Assembly (NCBI GenBank): GCA_905116865.2
Contig: CAJHNH020000835.1
Location: 579,804-643,803, forward strand
DNA: 64,000 nt
Direction: 5' to 3'
DNA from: Candidula unifasciata
Taxonomy: Eukaryota; Mollusca; Gastropoda; Stylommatophora; Geomitridae
The translations under genes were made by a program, and so were the position numbers. The notes under the pieces were generated by a model, which ran no database searches, was not told the origin of the DNA, and worked only from the letters and a program-made list of their open reading frames with translations. Below, piece by piece: positions 24,610 to 36,396 of this stretch; position 1 is the stretch's first letter, and every line of letters begins with the position of its first letter.

Positions 24610-24924
24610 AAGAACACTCGGTTAACAAGAACAATATGTTGTCCCCAGCACGGATTGATTCTTCTTATCAGTCCCTGTTTGGTATCAATTACTTTTAACA
24701 CGAACTTGATAGGTGGCCTCTATGAATTCATGTTAACCATGATTGACTGTGTTGCAAATGTATTCCTATATTGTTTTGTCACTCAGCTCGTCTTCATTAT
24801 TGTTATTTATTGATGTTATTTGCAAGTAGTCAAGGAATACTATCACCTCCTAATCTCCCTCTCTTTGTGTTTTCTTGTTCTATTTGTTTCTGATAGCCAA
24901 TCATTATTTACAACTACTCAATGA

Positions 24925-25512
24925 CCAGAGCTAACAAGTACACGTAGAGACAAACTGGCAGACAGGAATGACAAAGATAACAAGTACACGTAGAGACCAA
25001 CTGGCAGACAGGAAAGACCAGAGCTAACAAGTACACGTAGAGACAAACTGGCAGACAGGAAAGACCAGAGCTAACAAGTACACGTAGAGACAAACTGGCA
25101 GACAGGAATGACCAAAGCTAACAAGTACACGTAGAGACAAACTGGCAGACAGGAATGACCAGAGCTAATAAGTACACGTAGAGACAAACTGGCAGACAGG
25201 AATGACCAGAGCTAACAAGTACACGTAGAAGCAAACTGGCAGACAGGAAAGACCAGAGCTAACAAGTACACGTAAAGACAAACTGGCAGACAGGAAGGAC
25301 CAAAGCTAACAAGTACACGTAGAGACAAACTGGCAGACAGGAATGACCAAAGCTAACAAGTACACGTAGAGACAAACTGGCAGACAGGAATGACCAAAGC
25401 TAACAAGTACACGTAGAGACAAACTGGCAGACAGGAATGACCAAAGCTAACAAGTACACGTAGAGACTAACTGGCAGACAGGAATGACCAAAGCTAACAA
25501 GTACACGGTGAG
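24925..25512. repeat. 47-bp minisatellite, about 12-13 copies
   Basis: The unit is AACTGGCAGACAGGAATGAC plus CAAAGCTAACAAGTACACGT and AGAGACA. Copies differ by single substitutions (GGAAAGACCAGAGC versus GGAATGACCAAAGC). Confidence 0.95.
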
Positions 25513-27044
25513 ACACCCTTGTCACGTACACTAGCCTAAGCAAGCATGAATGAAAGGTCAACTAGTGTGCATTTGGGCCCGATTTCGTAAAATGAACCTC
25601 CATGACTACGCATCAGACTGTGCCTACACTTTAGAATGTGTGTCTACACACTAGACTGGGTGCCTACACGTGATAATTTGAGACGAAACATATGGACACG
25701 GCCTGTGTTCACCAACTTAGAAATCAGAAACATGGGGATGTGGTCAAGCTTCCTAAAGTTCAGAAATAGTCTCCAAGCATTCTTCCAATCGTCAGCCCAC
25801 GGTTTGCAAGTATTTACTCTTGAGGTTTGACTCACCATCCTGCCGTTCTGCTTCACTGATTATGATAAATTCTATAAAAGCATTCTGGTTTTCTGGATCA
25901 TTCGATCAATTATTTGGAGTCTCTACACTGAAGGCCAGTTATAATGAGTCTCCAACAGAATCTGTTATCTCTGCAAGGACTTCACTGTGCATTCATTTTT
26001 TTTTTTAAATTTTAAGTATTCAGAAACCATGAGCTGTAAACCCTTTGGCTTGGTATTGTCGATATCGCAACCCTTCGGCCTTGATTCCAAGATAGAGACC
26101 GTAAATCTGGGCTTTTAAAATCTACCTCGTGTTGCTGTCCTCTCACTTGTTGTATTGTGATTTCTCCTGTGGGTTCCTGACACCATTAAAAAAAAGATCC
26201 ACTGCTTCCTATCATGCATGACGTAGGAGGTGACAAATTAGGGGTGCTGTCTCCATAGTCCGAGTACATATGCTTGAGAGGCCAACATTCTGCCAAGTCC
26301 AAGAGTGGACGAACAACCAGAACTTTCCATCGAAGTTTGCAGCCGATTAACACATAGAAGAAGAAGCAGAAGTAGAAGTCTTTCAAATGCGGCTCGGCTG
26401 TATCGTCATCTCAGTTAGTCACGAGGATGACGTCAATGCTGATGATGATGCTGATTTGTTCTACGAAAAAGGGCGAGCTTGCTAAAATCTAAGAGATAAA
26501 AGCAAATCTCCTCCATATTTGTGTCTGTTGCCCGCCCGCTGCGAGCGGCAACTCTTGATGATGTTGTTGCATGCTGCCCCTTATCTCGTGGCGGGAATAA
26601 ACACGTGCATTAGTTGAAACCACAAACCAGAATGTGAGTTGGTTGCATCGATGCCATGCTGATAACCAGGATTTATGCCGCCAGCGTCAAACATATACAT
26701 AAATAACCTTTTTTTTTTTAAAGTTTAAAGGTTACACCTTGGGAGATCCCCAAAATTATTGGTCGTTTGTTAGAGCTGAATATAGAAAGTTTGTTGCCTG
26801 CTACAATTGTAGATATTGCCACACCACTAGGCTGAAGTCACTTTTGTTCAGAAATCTGCTGTGTATGGAGGGGTTGGCATTGGTCAATGCTCACGTTTAT
26901 TGCACATCGATATCTCCATATATGCTGCAGTCTCCTACACAAGGAGAAACTCAGCACGGTGCACGAACTCTGCAGAATATGCGCCAGGGGAGCCTAGTGT
27001 GTTAAAGGCGCCAAATTTTATTTTACCCAGATACTTCGCGTAAC
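25513..27044. other. No recognisable gene
   Basis: Mixed sequence with poly-T/poly-A runs near 25998 and 26710. An open frame at 26739-27005 (plus, 88 codons) has no recognised motif. It ends in CTTCTTCTTCTC at 27050, the 3' edge of the minus-strand LINE. Confidence 0.35.
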
Positions 27045-27492
27045 TGTTCTTCTTCTTCTCTTCCACCTTGTGCCTCATCGAAGTATCGGGGGGAGATGTA
27101 ATGTTCATTGATGAGCTCTGTCAAGAGCACTATTAAGACATGTTCATTTCTGTAAGGCTGTTCTTAATGCCATCACTCCATATTTTCTGAGGTCTTCCAC
27201 TTGCTCTATACCAGTTGTAACGTTTTAGTGTGGCTCGCTGTGGCGGATAGTACCAGGGCATTATTGTTAGGTGTCCAAACCATTTCATTTGTTGTAGTTT
27301 GATGACCTGTAAGACTGGCTTTATTCCTAGCATTCGTCTGATTTCATGATTTTGTATTCTGTCTTTCCTTGAAACTCCTGCAGCTCTTCTAAGGCATTTC
27401 ATCTCTGTTGTCACAATTTTACGTTCATTGGAGGATGTAAGTGTCCACGTTTGGCACTGATAGCATAGTGTTGGTCACTTTAGTACTCCGAG

Positions 27493-27727
27493 TCTGACTG
27501 ACTGACTTTCTACCCCACCAGGACATCACACAAGCGATAAACACCCGATGACACAAAGCGCCACCATGCGGATGATAATCGCCGTGGAGAGGTCCAAGAA
27601 ACCGCGTTCAGACAATTGGCCATATTTATGGCGTCTATATTGCGGCCCCTGGCAAAAGCCAGGGTGGGGTTTCAAATAACAAAAAATTTCGTCCTAAAAA
27701 GGACGAAACTGGGTAATATGATATCCA
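27493..27727. mobile_element. 235-bp non-autonomous element with 11-bp target-site duplication
   Basis: It is flanked by AGTACTCCGAG at 27482-27492 and 27728-27738. It starts in (GACT)n and then TACCCCACCAGGACATCAC. The middle has CCATATTTATGGC, TATATTGCGG(C/T)CCCTGGCAA and a TTTCAAATAA word. The end holds a hairpin (27687-27708). The same sequence is at 48428-48628. It interrupts the LINE relic, and removing it brings the two RT parts back into adjacent positions, so it inserted after the LINE. No open frame or clear tRNA boxes; SINE versus MITE is open. Confidence 0.8.
27687..27708. other. Perfect 8-bp hairpin near element end
   Basis: TTTCGTCC, loop TAAAAA, GGACGAAA. In the second element copy the same place reads CATCCC-TGAAA-GAGATG, an imperfect stem with different bases. 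Pairing there is partly kept while the sequence changed. Confidence 0.65.
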
Positions 27728-28265
27728 AGTACTCCGAGGTATCTGCTTGTGTGTCAACAGGGGAGATAGTTGACCCATTACTTAAATAGCTTTGGCACAT
27801 CTGGAGCTAATTTCTCTGTCCAGTTTTCCTTCGGATGTAAAAATTGCTCCCAAATACTTAAATTCCTCTGTTTGTCTCAGGGTGTTGTTGTTTAATTTAA
27901 TTTCTAAATTGTCTTTATGTCTTCTTATCATCGTTGTCTCTGTCTTCGTAGTGTTTATTTTCATATTATATTCCTCCCCTTTGTTACTAATTTGATTTAG
28001 GTGGTTCTGTAGGCATTCCGTATTTTCTGCTATGAGTACCTGGTCGTCGGTGAAGAGTAATTCTGTAATATCTTCTTCATGATTAAAGTTCGTTTCGCTA
28101 CATGTGGTATCCATGTATTTTATAAAAATAAGCGGCAATAGTACACAGCCCTAACGCACACCAGAGTTCAATATAAAAGTTCTTGACAACCCTGCCTTTG
28201 ATCTTATGCAGCATTTACTATGTGTGTACAGGCTTTTGCAAATATTAATGATATGATTGCTGATT

Positions 28266-28721
28266 CCTTTTTTTTTCCCATACATTCCCGCAACTGAAAA
28301 TTCCCGTAACTGAAAATAGATAAAAAGTGATACCAGCCGACCTTAAAGATACTGTCGTATCCGCGTCTGTCCTATCTTATAAAAACGGTAAACAAGGACT
28401 CCGTGTTAGAGTGTATGTGTTATCAGCCAATACATAATTTGTTTCATGGTTAGAAATAACAAGACGGTTGGGGTAAGAAGGAACCTGGAACCCCCCCCCC
28501 CCCCTTTTCCACACCCCACCCCTCCATTAGCTGCCTGGCAGCACGCCAGCACTATAGTAGTGGAAATGTTTTGTGGCTACTACCCACTTTCAGCAGTTGT
28601 CTACCTTATGAAAAAACCACATCCCACCAAGCCGACAATTTCTCCTAGTCTTGTTTGACACAGGATATCTGACAATTTCAAATGTCTGCTAGGAAATATT
28701 CAGAGGAAGTAAAGAACGTGA
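28266..28721. other. No recognisable gene; poly-C
   Basis: Poly-T near 28268-28277 and poly-C at 28491-28504. The remainder is mixed sequence. Confidence 0.4.
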
Positions 28722-28900
28722 GCAGCGGTTGGCCGAACGGTTTTAGCGACCCGGCTTCGAATCCTCGTTGAGGCTGAGAATTTTTTTTTTTTTCTGTCAG
28801 GGGCAAAATGAAAACCTCACCTGCAGAGACCGTGGCGACAGCACTAGCCGTAAGGCCCTAAATCACCAGGTTCAAAGAACTACACCACAAAAGTGGCATA
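28722..28900 (+). mobile_element. tRNA-like SINE
   Basis: GCGGTTGGCCGAACGGTTTT (A-box-like) and CGGCTTCGAATCC (B box, 28752-28764) are at tRNA spacing. A T-run and then a non-tRNA body to about 28900 (GTGGCATAATAAAG) follow. Same general class as 22150-22260 but not the same sequence. Confidence 0.62.
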
Positions 28901-29027
28901 ATAAAGAAAGTAACTGAGAGTAAAGGAGGGGGGGGGGGGTCAGTTACTGACCACTGTGTCCACCAGGTATCCATTTGTGAAAACAAAATATTGGCCTGGA
29001 TCGATACACATGACCACGTCAACAATG

Positions 29028-30372
29028 TTTCCTGTTTACCGCAGTCTGAGATTTGTTTCCTGTTTACTACAGTCTGAGATGTGTTTCCTGTTTACTGCAG
29101 TCTGAGATTTGTTTCCTGTTTACTACAGTCTGAGATGTGTTTCCTGTTTACTACAGTCTGAGATGTGTTTTCTGTTTACTGCAGTCTGAGATGTGTTTCC
29201 TGTTTACTGCAGTCTGAGATGTGTTTCCTGTTTACTGCAGTCTGAGATGTGTTTCCTGTTTACTGCAGTCTGAGATGTGTTTCCTGTTTACTGCAGTCTG
29301 AGATGTGTTTCCTGTTTACTACAGTCTAAGATGTGTTTCCTGTTTACTGCAGTCTGAGATTTGTTTCCTGTTTACTACAGTCTAAGATGTGTTTCCTGTT
29401 TACTACAGTCTGAGATTTGTTTCCTGTTTACTACAGTCTGAGATGTGTTTCCTGTTTACTACAGTCTGAGATGTGTTTTCTGTTTACTACAGTCTGAGAT
29501 GTGTTTCCTGTTTACTACAGTCTGAGATGTGTTTTCTGTTTACTACAGTCTAAGATATGTTTCCTGTTTACTGCAGTCTGAGATTTGTTTCCTGTTTACT
29601 ACAGTCGGAGATGTGTTTCCTGTTTACTGCAGTCTGAGATGTGTTTCCTGTTTACTGCAATCTGAGATGTGTTTCCTGTTCACTGCAGTCTGAGATGTGT
29701 TTCCTGTTTACTGCAGTCTGAGATGTGTTTCCTGTTCACTGCAGTCTGAGATGTGTTTCCTGTTTACTACAGTCTGAGATGTGTTTCCTGTTTACTACAG
29801 TCTGAGATGTGTTTCCTGTTTACTACAGTCTGAGATATGTTTGCTGTTTACTACAGTCTGAGATGTGTTTCCTGTTTACTGCAGTCTGAGATGTGTTTCC
29901 TGTTTACTACAGTCTGAGATGTGTTTCCTGTTTACTACAGTCTGAGATGTGTTTTCTGTTTACTACAGTCTGAGATGTGTTTCCTGTTTACTGCAGTCTG
30001 AGATGTGTTTCCTGTTTACTACAGTCTGAGATGTGTTTCCTGTTTACTGCAGTCTGAGATGTGTTTCCTGTTGACTACAGTCTGAGATGTGTTTCCTGTT
30101 TACTACAGTCTGAGATGTGTTTCCTGTTCACTACAGTCTGAGATGTGTTTCCTGTTTACTGCAGTCTGAGATGTGTTTCCTGTTTACTGCAGTCTGAGAT
30201 GTGTTTCCTGTTTACTACAGTCTGAGATGTGTTTCCTATTCACTGCAGTCTAAAATGTGTTTCCTGTTTACTGCAGTCTGAGATGTGTTTCCTGTTCACT
30301 ACAGTCTGATATGTGTTTCCTGTTTACAAAAGTCTGAGATGTGTTTCCTGTTTACTGCAGTTTGAGATTTGT
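29028..30372. repeat. 28-bp minisatellite, about 48 copies
   Basis: The unit is TCTGAGATGTGTTTCCTGTT plus TACTACAG or TACTGCAG. Nearly all differences are substitutions (A/G in ACTRCAG, G/T in GATKTG), not indels. The right edge ends at TTTGAGATTTGTTG. Confidence 0.97.
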
Positions 30373-30782
30373 TGTTATTAGGTGCCAAGAAAAAAATGCA
30401 CGTATCAGAAGATGTCAATAAAGCGAAACAAAAGGTGGGTACGCACGAAAAGGCAACATCATCAAGTAACAGACACCGGCGGCTGACTGCCATCTGAGCT
30501 ATCAGTGAAACCAACAGGCTGAGCTGTGTGTTGTTGTTTCTGCCCGAGTGTGTTTATCTACCCGCGTTCAACAACATCCCCGAGCGTTGATGATGCCAGC
30601 TGAAGGCAGACGATGTGTCAAGGGCCATGTTTTCAACACTGAAACACCAATACTTGCCATCCAGAAGTGGAGAATTTCTTTCTCTTCTGCTTTAATCCCC
30701 CAATGGAGCATAAGCTTTCAACCATCTCATAGTAAGCCGTTATATCCTGTGTTTTCACGTCTAGCTGTTTTTCTGTTTCCCA
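30373..30782. other. No recognisable gene
   Basis: Mixed DNA between two arrays. The open frame starting at 30548 runs into the next array and is not supported on its own. Confidence 0.4.
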
Positions 30783-32310
30783 GTTCATGTTCTCTCATCT
30801 CATTACACACTCTCTCAGCTCCTTTCATGTTCTCCCAGTATATTACACGCTCTCTCTTAGCTCCTTTCATGTTCTCCCAGTATATTACACGCTCTCTCTC
30901 TCTCTGCTCATGTCATGTTCTCCCAGTATATTACACGCTCTCTCGCAGCTCCTTTCATGTTCTCCCAGTATATTACATGCTCTTTCTCAGCTCCTTTCAT
31001 GTTCTCCCAGTATATTACACGCTCTCTCTTAGCTCCTTTCATGTTCTTCCAGTATATTACACGTTCTCTCTCAGCTCCTTTCATGTTCTCCCAGTATATT
31101 ACACGCTCTCTCTCTCTCAGCTCCTTTCATGTTCTCCCAGTATATTACACGCTCTCTCGCAGCTCCTTTCATGTTCTCCCAGTATATTACATGCTCTCTC
31201 TCAGCTCCTTTCATGTTCTCCCAGTATATTACACGCTCTCTCTCTGCTCATGTCATGTTCTCCCAGTATATTACACGCTCTCTCGCAGCTCCTTTCATGT
31301 TCTCCCAGTATATTACATGCTCTTTCTCAGCTCCTTTCACGTTCTCCCAGTATATTACACGCTCTCTCTTAGCTCCTTTCATGTTCTCCCAGTATATTAC
31401 ACGCTCTCTCGCAGCTCCTTTCATGTTCTCCCAGTATATTACATGCTCTCTCTCAGCTCCTTTTAATGTTCTCCCAGTATATTACACGCTCTCTCTGCTC
31501 ATGTCATGTTCTCCCAGTATATTACACGCTCTCTCGCAGCTCCTTTCATGTTCTCCCAGTATATTACATGCTCTTTCTACGCTCCTTTCATGTTCTCCCA
31601 GTATATTACACGCTCGCTCTTAGCTGCTTTCATGTTCTCCCAGTATATTACATGCTCTCTCTCAGCTCCTTTCATGTTCTCCCAGTATATTACACGCTCT
31701 CTCTGCTTATGTCATGTTCTCCCAGTATATTACACGCTCTCTCTTAGCTCCTTTCATGTTCTCCCAGTATATTACATGCTCTTTCTCAGCTCCTTTCATG
31801 TTCTCCCAGTATATTACAAGCTCTCTCTTAGCTCCTTTCATGTTCTCCCAATATATTACACGCTCTCTCGCAGCTCCTTTCATGTTCTCCCAGTATATTA
31901 CATGCTCTCTCTCAGCTCCTTTCATGTTCTCCCAGTATATTACACGCTCTCTCTGCTCATGTCATGTTCTCCCAGTATATTACACGCTCTCTCGCAGCTC
32001 CTTTCATGTTCTCCCAGTATATTACATGCTCTTTCTCAGCTCCTTTCATGTTCTCCCAGAATATTACATGCTCTCTCTCAGCTCCTTTCATGTTCTCCCA
32101 GTATATTACACGCTCTCTCTCAGCTCCTTTCATGTTCTCCCAGTATATTACATGCTCTCTCTCAGCTCCTTTCATGTTCTCCCAGTATATTACACGCTCT
32201 CTCTGCTTATGTCATGTTCTCCCAGTATATTACACGCTCTCTCGCAGCTCCTTTCATGTTCTCCCAGTATATTACACGCTCTCTCTCTCTCTCTGCTTAT
32301 TTCATGTTCT
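30783..32310. repeat. 42-bp minisatellite with higher-order structure, about 36 copies
   Basis: The unit is TTTCATGTTCTCCCAGTATA plus TTACACGCTCTCTCTCAGCTCC. A variant with GCTCATGTC or GCTTATGTC in place of AGCTCCTTTC recurs at 31245, 31497, 31704, 31954 and 32204, i.e. about every 250 bp (six monomers) with one five-monomer step, and is followed each time by a CTCGCAGCTCC or CTTAGCTCC variant. (CT)n length varies between monomers and shifts frames. Open frames of 164-345 codons (APFMFSQYITRSLS) are artefacts. Decayed units continue to about 32440. Confidence 0.95.
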
Positions 32311-33864
32311 TTCAGCTCATGAGTTATTTTCTCAGCTTGTTCCATGTTCTCCGAGTACATTCTATGTTCTATTCGTTCACTTCATATTCCATCATCTCCT
32401 TCCATGTGCTCTCTGCTCAGGTTATGTTCTCTTGTGTTTTTTCCAATGTATACATTTCCTTTTCTAATGCTGTTCTTTGTGTGAAGTGTATGTGTGTGTG
32501 TGTTTGTGTGTTTAGGTGTGTGTATGTGTGTGAGGGTGGGTAAGGAGAAGGGGATGGGGCGGAGGGGGGGGGGGTAGCGATGGTAAACTCTCGTACTTCT
32601 GGGCTTCTGTTGGCTCAAAATCAAATACCATTACATTCAGTGCCGACCAGTCTGGGCAATCGTGGTTCCCTGACGCACAGGATCACAGCAATTGAGCATT
32701 AGATTTGTCTTCTCTGCCATATGGTAACCCTCATGGTGTTCGCACCCGTGTCTTGCTTTCTTGTTTTAACCACTTTTGCCCCTTGTTACTTATTTTCAAC
32801 CTTTTTTAAAACTCATAATTTAAGGCTAATGCATACAGTTTCAGCAATCGTGTAATTAGCCGCCTTTTACGACATGCATGGTGTCACAGACCTCTGGGTG
32901 ACCTTGCTGGTCCGTGGCTCGTAACTGGGCCTATGACAGACAAACTAACCTTTAACACACACTGAACCCGAACGCACACAGAGCACACACGACACTCTTT
33001 ATTGTAAGTACAGGTAGACAATAGACAGTTGGCTTCCCGCTGTGTGGCCACCTATTGCTTGGACCCTCTGGCCGAACGAGCTTTACAGTCGCCTCGCTCC
33101 CAGTACGTCCCACAAGCAATCTCCTGGTGCACAAACCACACGGTCCCCACGAGATAAGACGCCACTGTATACACTCCCAAGCCGTACCAACGATACCGTG
33201 ATTAATAACAGTGGGCGTCATGGACTCTCTCCACAAGAGTTGTCCATGGTTGTGAAAAGGAATCATGACCTGACTCCCCGACCTACAGTCGTATAATGTG
33301 TCCGCGAATCCGCAGTACCTGCCAAGACACAAATCACCCCATATGACCCACAGTGCAAAATAGGCAGAAAACAAATCTGAGGCCCGTTGGACACACTCCC
33401 ATCCTCCAAGGATAGTGCTACTCCTCAAATGTAGTCTCCATATATGCATTATTAGTTACAACATCATTAACTCTCCATGTGAGTGCCCTTGTGAAAGTAC
33501 ACTTTTAATTTTCATTTCACCTGTCAATTATCTATTTATTTTAGAAAACAAAATAAACAGTTTAAAAAAATTTAAAAAATTTCGTTGTCACTGCTAACTA
33601 AGTTGTCTGTAATTTCAAAGTCTACTAGTTTACAAAACTATTTACATATAATGCATTATTGTCTAACATATACTTTACATTTACTGCACATAAGACACTC
33701 AGTTAATATTAAACTCATTGAAACTTTTTATAGAAGTAATGGATTTCAGATTAAGTTTCAAAAACTAAAGAATATTATTATTGCAATTCTAGTCTCGTCT
33801 GCAACTCGTTGTGCAGCCGGGTCTATTGCCAAGATATATGCTTGTAGCGTCTTGTTTGTGAACA
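32311..33864. other. Decayed array edge, then DNA without a supported gene
   Basis: 32311-32440 holds degenerate CATGTTCT units and 32480-32575 a TG-rich and G-rich stretch. A 165-codon minus frame at 32952-33449 has no recognised motif; a retroelement leader is possible but unproven. 33480-33780 is AT-rich. Confidence 0.35.
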
Positions 33865-34705
33865 GTTATCGTCCCATCGTTGTGCTTTCTTGTCAAGAAG
33901 TGTTTATCTATTAGTACGTTATCGTCCCATCGTTGTGCTTTCTTGTCAAGGAGTGTTTATCTATTAGTACGTTATCGTCCCATCGTTGTGCTTTCTTGTC
34001 AAGAAGTGTTTATCTATTAGTACGTTATCGTCCCATCATTGTGCTTTCTTGTCAAGAAGTGTTTATCTATTAGTACGTTATCGTCCCATCGTTGTGCTTT
34101 CTTGTCAAGAAGTGTTTATCTATTAGTACGTTATCATCCCATCGTTGTGCTTTCTTGTCAAGAAGTGTTTATCTATTAGTACGTTATCGTCCCATCGTTG
34201 TGCTTTCTTGTCAAGAAGTGTTTATCTATTAGTACGTTATCGTCCCATCGTTGTGCTTTCTTGTCAAGAAGTGTTTATCTATTAGTACGTTATCGTCCCA
34301 TCGTTGTGCTTTCTTGTCAAGAAGTGTTTATCTATTAGTACGTTATCATCCCATCGTTGTGCTTTCTTGTCAAGAAGTGTTTATCTATTAGTACGTTATC
34401 GTCCCATCGTTGTGCTTTCTTGTCAAGAAGTGTTCATCTATTAGTACGTTATCGTCCCATCGTTGTGCTTTCTTGTCAAGAAGTGTTTATCTATTAGTAC
34501 GTTATCATCCCATCGTTGTGCTTTCTTGTCAAGAAGTGTTTATCTATTATTAGTGTTTTATCGTTATCGTCCCATCGTTGTGCTTTCTTGTCAAGAAGTG
34601 TTTATCTATTAGTACGTTATCGTCCCATCGTTGTGCTTTCTTGTCAAGAAGTGTTTATCTATTAGTACGTTATCGTCCCATCGTTGTGCTTTCTTGTCAA
34701 GCAAG
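33865..34705. repeat. 53-bp minisatellite, about 16 copies
   Basis: The unit is GTTATCGTCCCATCGTTGTG plus CTTTCTTGTCAAGAAGTGTT and TATCTATTAGTAC. Copies are almost identical (A/G at GTTATCRTCC). One irregular copy is near 34545-34570. The last copy runs directly into the gag-like relic through GTCAAGCAAGAAAGGCAAG. Confidence 0.97.
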
Positions 34706-36345
34706 AAAGGCAAGAAAGGGTAACAAGAATAGACCATTGCAGTACCCTCGTGAGTGCCCTGTATGTGATTCTGTGGATTGCCCTAAGAATAGACCATTGA
34801 AGTACCCTCGTGAGTGCCCTGTATGTGATTCTGTGGATTGCCCTAAGAATAGACCATTGAAGTACCCTCGTGAGTGCCCTGTATGTGATTCTGTGGATTG
34901 CCCTAAGAATAGACCATTGCAGTACCCTCGTGAGTGCCCTGTATGTGATTCTGTGGATTGCCTTAAGAATAGACCATTGCAGTACCCTCGTGAGTGCCCT
35001 GTATGTGATTCTGTGGATTGCCCTAAGAATATACAATTGCAGTACCCTCGTGAGTGCCCTGTATGTGATTCTGTGGATTGCCCTAAGAATACACCATTGC
35101 AGTACCCTCGTGAGTGCCCTGTATGCGATTCTGTTGATTGCCCAAATGGTCAATGTAAGAGGAGAATGGAACCTCAGATAGACAAGGGAAAGATAGTAAC
35201 TTGCCCGTCCTGCAAGAGAGACCACGGAGCATTCCAGGTGTGTGATTCTAGTCCGCTATATGATGTTTACTTGAAGAAACGGAGGAGAAGAATGCGGAAC
35301 GATACAAAGAACACTAACATTCCGACTAATAATTTGAATGATTCTATCTGCGAATGCTGTGACATGCTTCATTAAAAAAAGTGAGTTATGTGATAAACAC
35401 CCATTGTTTCCTGAGAGACTCATAACTAAAATAAATGGCTTGTTGTTAACGCAAGCAGCCACAAAACAGTGGGCTAAAACCTGTTTCCTTTGTCAGTTTA
35501 AAGGGCACTGCCGTGCACAATGCCCAGGGTTGAAATACATCAAAGAAAAGGGTAATGAAACTGTAGCGGTAATAAGACCACAAACGCTGCATGCAAGACA
35601 GCATCAGAGGTCAATGAAAAACCTAAAAGTGATTGTACACTGTGTGATCGTATGCTACAACAGAGTAAGCATATGACTCCACATAAGATCAAAATTGGTA
35701 ACATCTAGATTATCTGCCCAGGTACTGTAAACATAACCCAAGAAAAAGGTAATGTGGTGACAGAAAGCAACTCTGATCCTGGAGCAGCATGTATGTTACC
35801 AAAGGTAATTGGAGAAGATAAACCTCCCAACCAGAAAGTTTCTAAAACAGCTGTTGTGGTGAATGAATGTAGCGAAGTCAAAGATTTCCTACCAAAAGCG
35901 CCCTCTGAAAAGATCAGTTTATCACATGGTCAAGTTATACGAACTGATTTACTGTGAGCAGCAAATAACACTAAGACACACAGGGAAAGCAGTAAAGGTA
36001 TCATAAACGGCACACCAGGTTCAGTGATAAGATCATCTGGCACATCATTTTCAATTGTTAGAGAATCCTTATTGGAGAAGACAGATTACACAGGACAGAA
36101 AATAACATATACAGCGGGAAGCACAACAGTTGATGTGAGAATAGCTAAAGTGAATGTTGAATCTCCATTTCTTTGCGGGAGAAAAGAAGCACTTGCAAAT
36201 AGAGAAACACTCGCAGAGTTGATCATTGCAGGGAAAGAAAAGCCAAAGGGTTGTACCATAAAAGAAATACAGGAGTTGGAAAAGACTCATTACGTTCCAG
36301 CATTGCTAGCCAAGACCCAACCAAAAGTAAAGAAGAAGTAAAGAA
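34706..36345 (+). pseudogene. LTR-retrotransposon gag/protease relic
   Basis: Order on plus: cysteine-rich repeats (34725-35146), then CPSCKRDHGAFQVC (C-x2-C-x3-H-x5-C) and a basic KKRRRRMR tail. After a frameshift at the A-run near 35375 comes CFLCQFKGHCRAQC (35482-35523), a C-x2-C-x4-H-x4-C zinc knuckle as in Gag nucleocapsid. A lysine-rich linker with CTLCDRML, a stop near 35685 and another at 35955-35957 follow. Next is GSVIRSSGTSFSIVRESLL, aligning with retropepsin-like proteases, but the catalytic Asp of the usual D-T/S-G is Ser. It ends at 36341 in PALLAKTQPKVKKK; no reverse transcriptase follows and no LTRs were found. The Ty3/Gypsy or BEL/Pao class is open. Confidence 0.7.
34725..35146 (+). 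repeat. 60-bp in-frame repeat encoding a Cys-rich 20-mer, 7 copies
   Basis: Each copy encodes RPLQYPRECPVCDSVDCPKN-like sequence with three Cys in C-x2-C-x4-C. The unit is 20 codons, so the frame is kept into the CPSC knuckle downstream (open frame 34578-35375). The last copy diverges (CPNGQCKRR) where it joins non-repeated Gag-like sequence, so the repeat probably arose from this spot. Confidence 0.9.
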
Positions 36346-36396
36346 CATGTATGAGTGTCTGGAACATGGTAAGAGGCGTGCTCTCCCATTTTACTC

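Larger units (their letters stand above)
27045..28265 (-). pseudogene. LINE reverse-transcriptase relic (CYQCQTWT family)
   Basis: Reading the minus strand from 28265: SKAGLSRTFILNSGVR, a stop, then GCVLLPLIFIKYMD (the GVRQGC..SPLLF motif of RT), ELLFTDDQVLIAE (catalytic F-x-DD box kept), EEYNMKINTTKTE, FKYLGAIFTSEG, LDREISSRCAKA, then QLSPLL. After a 235-bp insertion it continues as LCYQCQTWTLTSSNERK, TTEMKCLRRAAGVSRKD, QQMKWFGHLT and GRPQKIW. Stops and frameshifts make it non-functional. The family matches 55030-57890 and 61805-62290. Confidence 0.9.

Noticed and set aside
30548..32543. Long MFSQYITRSL frames as a transmembrane repeat protein
   Set aside because: Three overlapping frames have the same quality, and variable (CT)n shifts between them.
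32952..33449. 165-codon minus frame as a gene
   Set aside because: No motif, no splice signals and amino-acid use near random; it could be part of a retroelement leader.
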